From CAYIGN01 sp964363055 (lineage in GTDB: Bacteria; Patescibacteriota; Minisyncoccia; Sungbacterales; HO2-52-23): a DNA stretch of 14,151 nucleotides. The DNA lies in contig CAYIGN010000017.1 of assembly GCA_964363055.1 (NCBI GenBank), forward strand, positions 1-14,151. The letters run 5' to 3'. The position numbers and the translations under genes were made by a program. Under the pieces are notes generated by a model. The model made no database searches. It had not been told where the DNA came from and worked only from the letters and a program-made list of their open reading frames with translations. Shown here piece by piece: positions 11,048 through 14,151 of this stretch (its first letter is position 1; every line of letters begins with the position of its first letter).

Positions 11048-11675
11048 TCAAAAAGGACTTTTGTACCGCAAAATGAGCCCCGACAAAAACAACAATAACA
11101 TAAATGCGATGAAGATGTAGATGCCGTAGCCCAGGGCTATGCCGCCGATATAAAAGAATACGATCGCGACCGGCAGATCAACGATCAGAAGCGTGGCAAC
11201 AAACTTCCGAAAAGATATGCTTGTAAGCCCGATCGCATAGACCACAAAATCAAAAGCGACAAAAGAGACAAATCGAAAAGCGACAAAAGTCCAGAACTGT
11301 CGCCGCGCCGAAACGATCCTCTGCCATTCCAGAATTTTTTGCAGCGGCGTAAAATAGGCAACCGCCCGCACCCGAAATCTGCGCGCAATGAAAAAAGCGC
11401 ATACGGCTCCGGCCGCACTCCCGACAAAATTATAAAGCGCGGCCTGCCACCACGGCAACAGCGTCATACTAGCTAATGCAACCGGCATCCCGGGCAGAGT
11501 AGCCGCCACAACCCCAAGAAGCGAAATCCGATGATTATGAAAGGCGCCGCATAGGGATACGAGCGTATGAGTCCTGCGCCCATATCCCGATATTGCGGAA
11601 AAACCACCGGCAGCAAAAAAGCGCCGCGATCACGGCGCCCGCCGCGAGCCACGCTGTTATACGCACTATACTCAC
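11048..11675 (-). pseudogene. VTT/DedA-like (SNARE-associated) membrane protein with two apparent frameshifts
   Basis: An uninterrupted frame from 11509 to 11048 gives most of a VTT-domain membrane protein: ATLPGMPVALASM, PWWQAALYNFVGSAAGAV and FFIARRFRVRAVAYF, then several more spans ending LILRYKSPF. The family is thought to act in lipid scrambling or transport. The true N-terminus lies upstream in two other frames. GTG at 11675, in a 4-base GTGA overlap with the coiled-coil gene, reads VSIVRITAWLAAGAVIAALF. The frame then shifts at a run of six A (11615-11620) to LLPVVFPQYRDMGAGLIRSY, and shifts again near 11525-11535. Adding one base at each place restores a normal protein. It is either a decayed gene or two sequencing errors. 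Confidence 0.75.
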
Positions 11676-11971
11676 ACCCGCACTTTTTGCTTGACCTTGG
11701 CCATGTCGGTTTCCAGCGAGTCAATCCGCATACGGAGTTTGGTGTACTCCACCGTTTCAATCGCAGCAAGGACAGCCCGAAACCCCTCGCTCATCTCCTG
11801 GCGGACCGCACCAAACTCCTCCTGCATATCCTCGTGGAGTTCACGCACGACCTCCTTAGTCGCCATCTCCTTTCTGATATTCTGAAACTCTCCTTGCGCC
11901 ATCACTGCGACTTTTTCTACCGACTCTTCTACATCGGCTTTTGTCGCCGGTTGCAGCTGCTTCTTCTTCAT
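11672..11971 (-). CDS. Coiled-coil hypothetical protein (99 aa)
   Basis: From ATG 11971 the product (MKKKQLQPATKADVEESVEK) is charged and helical throughout, with heptad-like patterns in EFQNIRKEMATKEVV and in RIDSLETDMAKVKQKVRV. There are no membrane spans or cysteines. Proteins of this build are frequent in CPR genomes and are of unknown function, possibly structural or scaffold. The -10 box of a consensus promoter lies 6 bases before the ATG. The stop overlaps the GTG start of the VTT gene (GTGA). A short copy of its 3' end stands at 10227-10263. Confidence 0.7.
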   Translation of the reverse strand: MKKKQLQPATKADVEESVEKVAVMAQGEFQNIRKEMATKEVVRELHEDMQEEFGAVRQEMSEGFRAVLAAIETVEYTKLRMRIDSLETDMAKVKQKVRV

Positions 11972-11977
11972 ATCCCT

Positions 11978-12005
11978 ATTGTAAAAACCGACAGACAAAT
12001 GTCAA
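11978..12005 (-). promoter_or_regulatory. Promoter at the end of sufD, predicted leaderless
   Basis: Minus strand TTGACA (12000-12005), whose TGA is the sufD stop codon, then a 16-base spacer, TACAAT (11978-11983) and 6 bases to ATG 11971 of the coiled-coil gene. Confidence 0.75.
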
Positions 12006-12613
12006 TAGTCCGTCCTTTGAAAGAATTTCTGTCTATACGCCTGGGGCATATACTGTGTAACATCGCGGAAATATGAAGAGAGGATGATTGCTTCGGCTTC
12101 GGCTTTGGCGATGCCGCGGCTTTGCAAGTAAAAAAGCTGGCGCTCGTCAAGGCGGCCCACGCTGGAGCCGTGCGAGGCCTTTACTTCATCGGTCTTGATT
12201 TCCAGATACGGATATATTTCGGCGCGGGCGCGAGGCGAAACCATAAGACCTTTTGCCAGAAGATGCGAATCCGCGCCTTTGGCGCTCGACGCAATCTCCA
12301 GCATCCCCCGAAACACAAATCGCGCGTCATCAAAAAGCGCGGCTTTGGCAATCACCCGGCCGTAGGTATCCGGGGCTTCATGGACTATGGTAATATCCAT
12401 ATTCGTGTCATCTTTATTTCTGCCCAAATACGCAATCAGAATCTCGGCCCTACTCCGCCGGCCCCGCAGCCGCACGGTGTAACGCATCTCGGCTGGCACC
12501 GCATCCGCAAAAATAAAAAGCCGGCGCAGGACCTCGCCTTCTTTTTCTAAAACAATCTCCTTCTCACGCCCTTCCCCGAGATCACAAGAGTAAATTATTG
12601 TTTCCCCATCCAT
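12002..12613 (-). CDS. sufD: SufD-like subunit of the SufBCD assembly complex, short form
   Basis: SufD pairs with SufB and the ATPase SufC to build iron-sulfur clusters. The C-terminal half of the family is clear: a beta-helix-type region (TVRLRGRRSRAEILIAYLG; ARFVFRGMLEIASSAKGADS), then PYLEIKTDEVKASHGSSVGR with His148, and LFYLQSRGIAKAEAEAIIL. The histidine in SHG corresponds to the site I recall as important in E. coli SufD. At 203 aa it is half the usual size of about 420, with no N-terminal helical domain, which seems usual for minimal genomes. ATG 12613 follows the MntA-HepT gene by 31 bases, without a strong ribosome site. SufB is the alternative, but the adjacent longer sufB makes SufD the better call. 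Confidence 0.88.
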   Translation of the reverse strand: MDGETIIYSCDLGEGREKEIVLEKEGEVLRRLFIFADAVPAEMRYTVRLRGRRSRAEILIAYLGRNKDDTNMDITIVHEAPDTYGRVIAKAALFDDARFVFRGMLEIASSAKGADSHLLAKGLMVSPRARAEIYPYLEIKTDEVKASHGSSVGRLDERQLFYLQSRGIAKAEAEAIILSSYFRDVTQYMPQAYRQKFFQRTDY

Positions 12614-12644
12614 ATCACGCGCCGGCTAATCCGCGGCAGAGAAA

Positions 12645-13499
12645 TCACCTGTATTTGTTGAGAAAAAGACGAGCCGAGGCCACGAATTTATTTACAAACT
12701 CCGCGCCATGGCCGAGGAAGTCAGAAACGTCTTTCCACCGGTAATCCAGATACTCATGCGCAAGAATGTTCCGCAACGCCACCCATGAGGAAAGGCGAGC
12801 GCTTTCCTCTTCCGAAAAACCGAGCAGAAAACAGGCCGCGATTACAATTCCTCTATATGCTTGGGGGATCGCTCTTTTCTCGCTTGCAAGAATTATTTTC
12901 GAGCCATCAATTACGGCATTCATTATGTTTTCAATCCATCGCTCAACGTCACGGCGCTTATGGCCATCGTTTTGATAAGTAACCCAGTCAAGACCGGCGA
13001 ATTCGGGCAGAACCCGCATTTCGCCATCAATAAAAACGAGGCGTCGCTCAAGCGCATAGGCGTCGCTCTCCGAGAGTGAAGAAGAGCGCCAATAGATATC
13101 GGCGTATTCGCGCGCGGTCTTACGGAAGTCTATGGCCGCGCTCGTCACGCGCAGCATAAATTCAATGAAAAGGCGCCCATCCTTGACGGCCAAAGGCGTC
13201 CCGCGAATCGCGCTGTCGGCAATGCTTGCCGCGGCTTGATTGAGCACCACGACGTCAATATTGTCCGTTTTCAAAATGTCGGCGCACTCAGCCCATACCT
13301 CCGAACGGGGATACTCGCGCTCCTGCTCCTCAAATTCAATCCCATGCCCTGCGGGTTTGAAGTACACCCCGATATCCCAATCCGATCCGGTATGGACCCT
13401 GCCGGAGGTCTGTGATCCGAATACAAATGCCATTACCACGTCAACGCGGTTTTCAAAATATTGCCTAAGCTGCCCAATTTTCTCCTCACGATCAAGCAT
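12645..13499 (-). CDS. Single-chain MntA-HepT fusion: nucleotidyltransferase antitoxin plus HEPN toxin
   Basis: MntA-HepT is a toxin-antitoxin pair in which the MntA nucleotidyltransferase adds AMP to a tyrosine of the HEPN ribonuclease HepT and silences it. Both parts occur here in one chain. Residues 1 to about 115 have the exact GSx10DxD motif (Gly28-Ser29 to Asp40-Trp-Asp42) and a third acid at Asp82 (DNIDVVVLN). Residues about 118-284 are HEPN/HepT with the exact Rx4HxY motif Arg243-His248-Tyr250 (RNILAHEY), catalytic and AMP-acceptor residues in one. The genes are usually separate, each about 130-150 aa. Start ATG 13499 is placed 6 bases after a weak -10 TAGCAT. It stands between sufB and sufD on the same strand. 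All key residues seem intact, so activity is plausible. Confidence 0.9.
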   Translation of the reverse strand: MLDREEKIGQLRQYFENRVDVVMAFVFGSQTSGRVHTGSDWDIGVYFKPAGHGIEFEEQEREYPRSEVWAECADILKTDNIDVVVLNQAAASIADSAIRGTPLAVKDGRLFIEFMLRVTSAAIDFRKTAREYADIYWRSSSLSESDAYALERRLVFIDGEMRVLPEFAGLDWVTYQNDGHKRRDVERWIENIMNAVIDGSKIILASEKRAIPQAYRGIVIAACFLLGFSEEESARLSSWVALRNILAHEYLDYRWKDVSDFLGHGAEFVNKFVASARLFLNKYR

Positions 13500-13505
13500 A
13501 ACTTC

Positions 13506-13535
13506 ATGCTACCATCAAAGAAAGAGGTAAAACAA
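13506..13535 (-). promoter_or_regulatory. Possible promoter of the MntA-HepT fusion
   Basis: Minus strand TTGTTT (13530-13535), 18-base spacer, TAGCAT (13506-13511), 6 bases to ATG 13499. The -10 spacing matches other promoters here, but the hexamers are weak. Confidence 0.35.
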
Positions 13536-13566
13536 ATGACTCTACCACCCGTGCTCGCTATAAAAA

Positions 13567-14151
13567 TTATCCCACTGCGCCCTCCATCTGGAGTTCAATC
13601 AGGCGGTTCATCTCGGCGGCATAGTCAATTGGGAGATATTTGACGAGCGGCTCAAAAAAGCCGGTAACGATAAGGGAGGCCGCCGCGGTCTCGGAGAGGC
13701 CACGCGAGCGGAGGTAAAACATTTCTTTTTCGCCCAGGCGCGATACTTTGGCTTCGTGCTCCATGCGGACGTCCTCCTCGTCAATTTTCAAAGTGGGGTA
13801 GGTGTCGGAGCGCGACGCGGGGTCTAATATAAGTGCGTCGCAGCGCGCGGTAAGCCGCGCGTGGTGCGCTCCGCGCACCACGCGCGAAAGCCCGCGATAC
13901 GAGGTGCGGCCCCCGCCGAACGCAACCGACTTTGACAATACATTTGACTGAGTGTCGGACGCCATGTGGATCATTTTGGCACCCGCATCCTGATGCTGGC
14001 CGGGTCCGGCCATGGCAACCGACAGTGTGTCGGCGCGAGCCATGCGGCCGGCGAGCAACACCGAAGGGTATTTCATCGTCGCTTTTGAGCCGAGGTTACA
14101 ATCAAGCCACTCCACAAATGCGCCTTCTTCTGCTTTCGCGCGCTTGGTGAC
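13567..14151 (-). CDS. sufB: SufB, C-terminal part (5' end beyond the right edge)
   Basis: SufB is the main scaffold subunit of SufBCD in the cytosol. The visible 195 codons start mid-gene (VTKRAKAEEGAFVEWLDCNLGS). They include the family segments KYPSVLLAGRMARADTLSVAMA, MIHMASDTQSNVLSKSVAFGGGRTSYRG and ARCDALILDPASRSDTYP, and the C-terminal VRMEHEAKVSRLGEKEMFYLRSRGL. The cysteine in ARCD corresponds to the conserved SufB site I recall as Cys405 in E. coli. The frame is open to the window edge. It ends at TAA, 67 bases before the MntA-HepT gene, with sufD beyond, so sufB-sufD are in the usual order but separated by that insertion. SufC is presumably further right. Confidence 0.95.
   Translation of the reverse strand, partial: VTKRAKAEEGAFVEWLDCNLGSKATMKYPSVLLAGRMARADTLSVAMAGPGQHQDAGAKMIHMASDTQSNVLSKSVAFGGGRTSYRGLSRVVRGAHHARLTARCDALILDPASRSDTYPTLKIDEEDVRMEHEAKVSRLGEKEMFYLRSRGLSETAAASLIVTGFFEPLVKYLPIDYAAEMNRLIELQMEGAVG

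Overview
The window looks like a bacterial chromosome fragment of Candidate Phyla Radiation (Patescibacteria, probably Parcubacteria-like) type. This is inferred from small tightly packed genes, overlapping ATGA/GTGA junctions, a minimal SUF iron-sulfur set with a short SufD, a DUF5678/retropepsin-like pair, a small peptidoglycan-binding secreted protein, and many short palindromic repeats. Almost every gene is on the minus strand; the only well supported plus-strand gene is at 4520-4801. The ordinary genetic code is implied, because TGA ends sufS in a 4-base ATGA overlap with the next gene.

Layout, left to right. 9-743: N-terminal part of a ClpB-type disaggregase cut by an in-frame TAA. 802-1106: two tiny membrane proteins. 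1278-1475: a small acidic protein. 1560-2834: HtrA/DegP-like protease. 2924-4441: an Nfu scaffold, a SodX-like maturation protease, a nickel superoxide dismutase (SodN) and a ferredoxin, transcribed right to left. A 178-bp MITE-like element with perfect 18-bp terminal inverted repeats and a 5-bp target duplication sits between ferredoxin and sodN. 4520-5105: a plus-strand hypothetical gene with a terminator, facing a DUF2283 gene. 5129-7397: NYN-domain protein, sufS and sufU as one unit. The 3' end of sufS carries a 46-bp perfect palindrome translated as a tail. The unit is preceded by a promoter/short leader/terminator arrangement. 7670-7804: a duplicated 5' fragment of sufS. 7947-8835: two membrane proteins. 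8914-9234: no convincing gene, but a 34-bp perfect palindrome. 9235-10209: secreted peptidoglycan-binding protein interrupted by an in-frame TGA. 10311-10936: retropepsin-like protease and DUF5678 protein. 11048-11675: VTT/DedA-like membrane protein with two apparent frameshifts. 11672-11971: coiled-coil protein. 12002-14151: sufD, a single-chain MntA-HepT fusion, and the 3' part of sufB, which runs off the right edge.

The main functional theme is iron-sulfur cluster assembly (SufB, SufD, SufS, SufU, Nfu, plus a ferredoxin client) together with oxidative-stress defence (SodN/SodX) and protein quality control (ClpB, HtrA). A toxin-antitoxin-like fusion lies inside the suf genes. Several promoters place the -10 box 6 bases before the start codon, which suggests leaderless mRNAs, while a few genes use clear Shine-Dalgarno sequences. 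Four independent reading-frame lesions and two gene-fragment duplications suggest either active gene decay or assembly/sequencing errors. Read-level checks would separate these.
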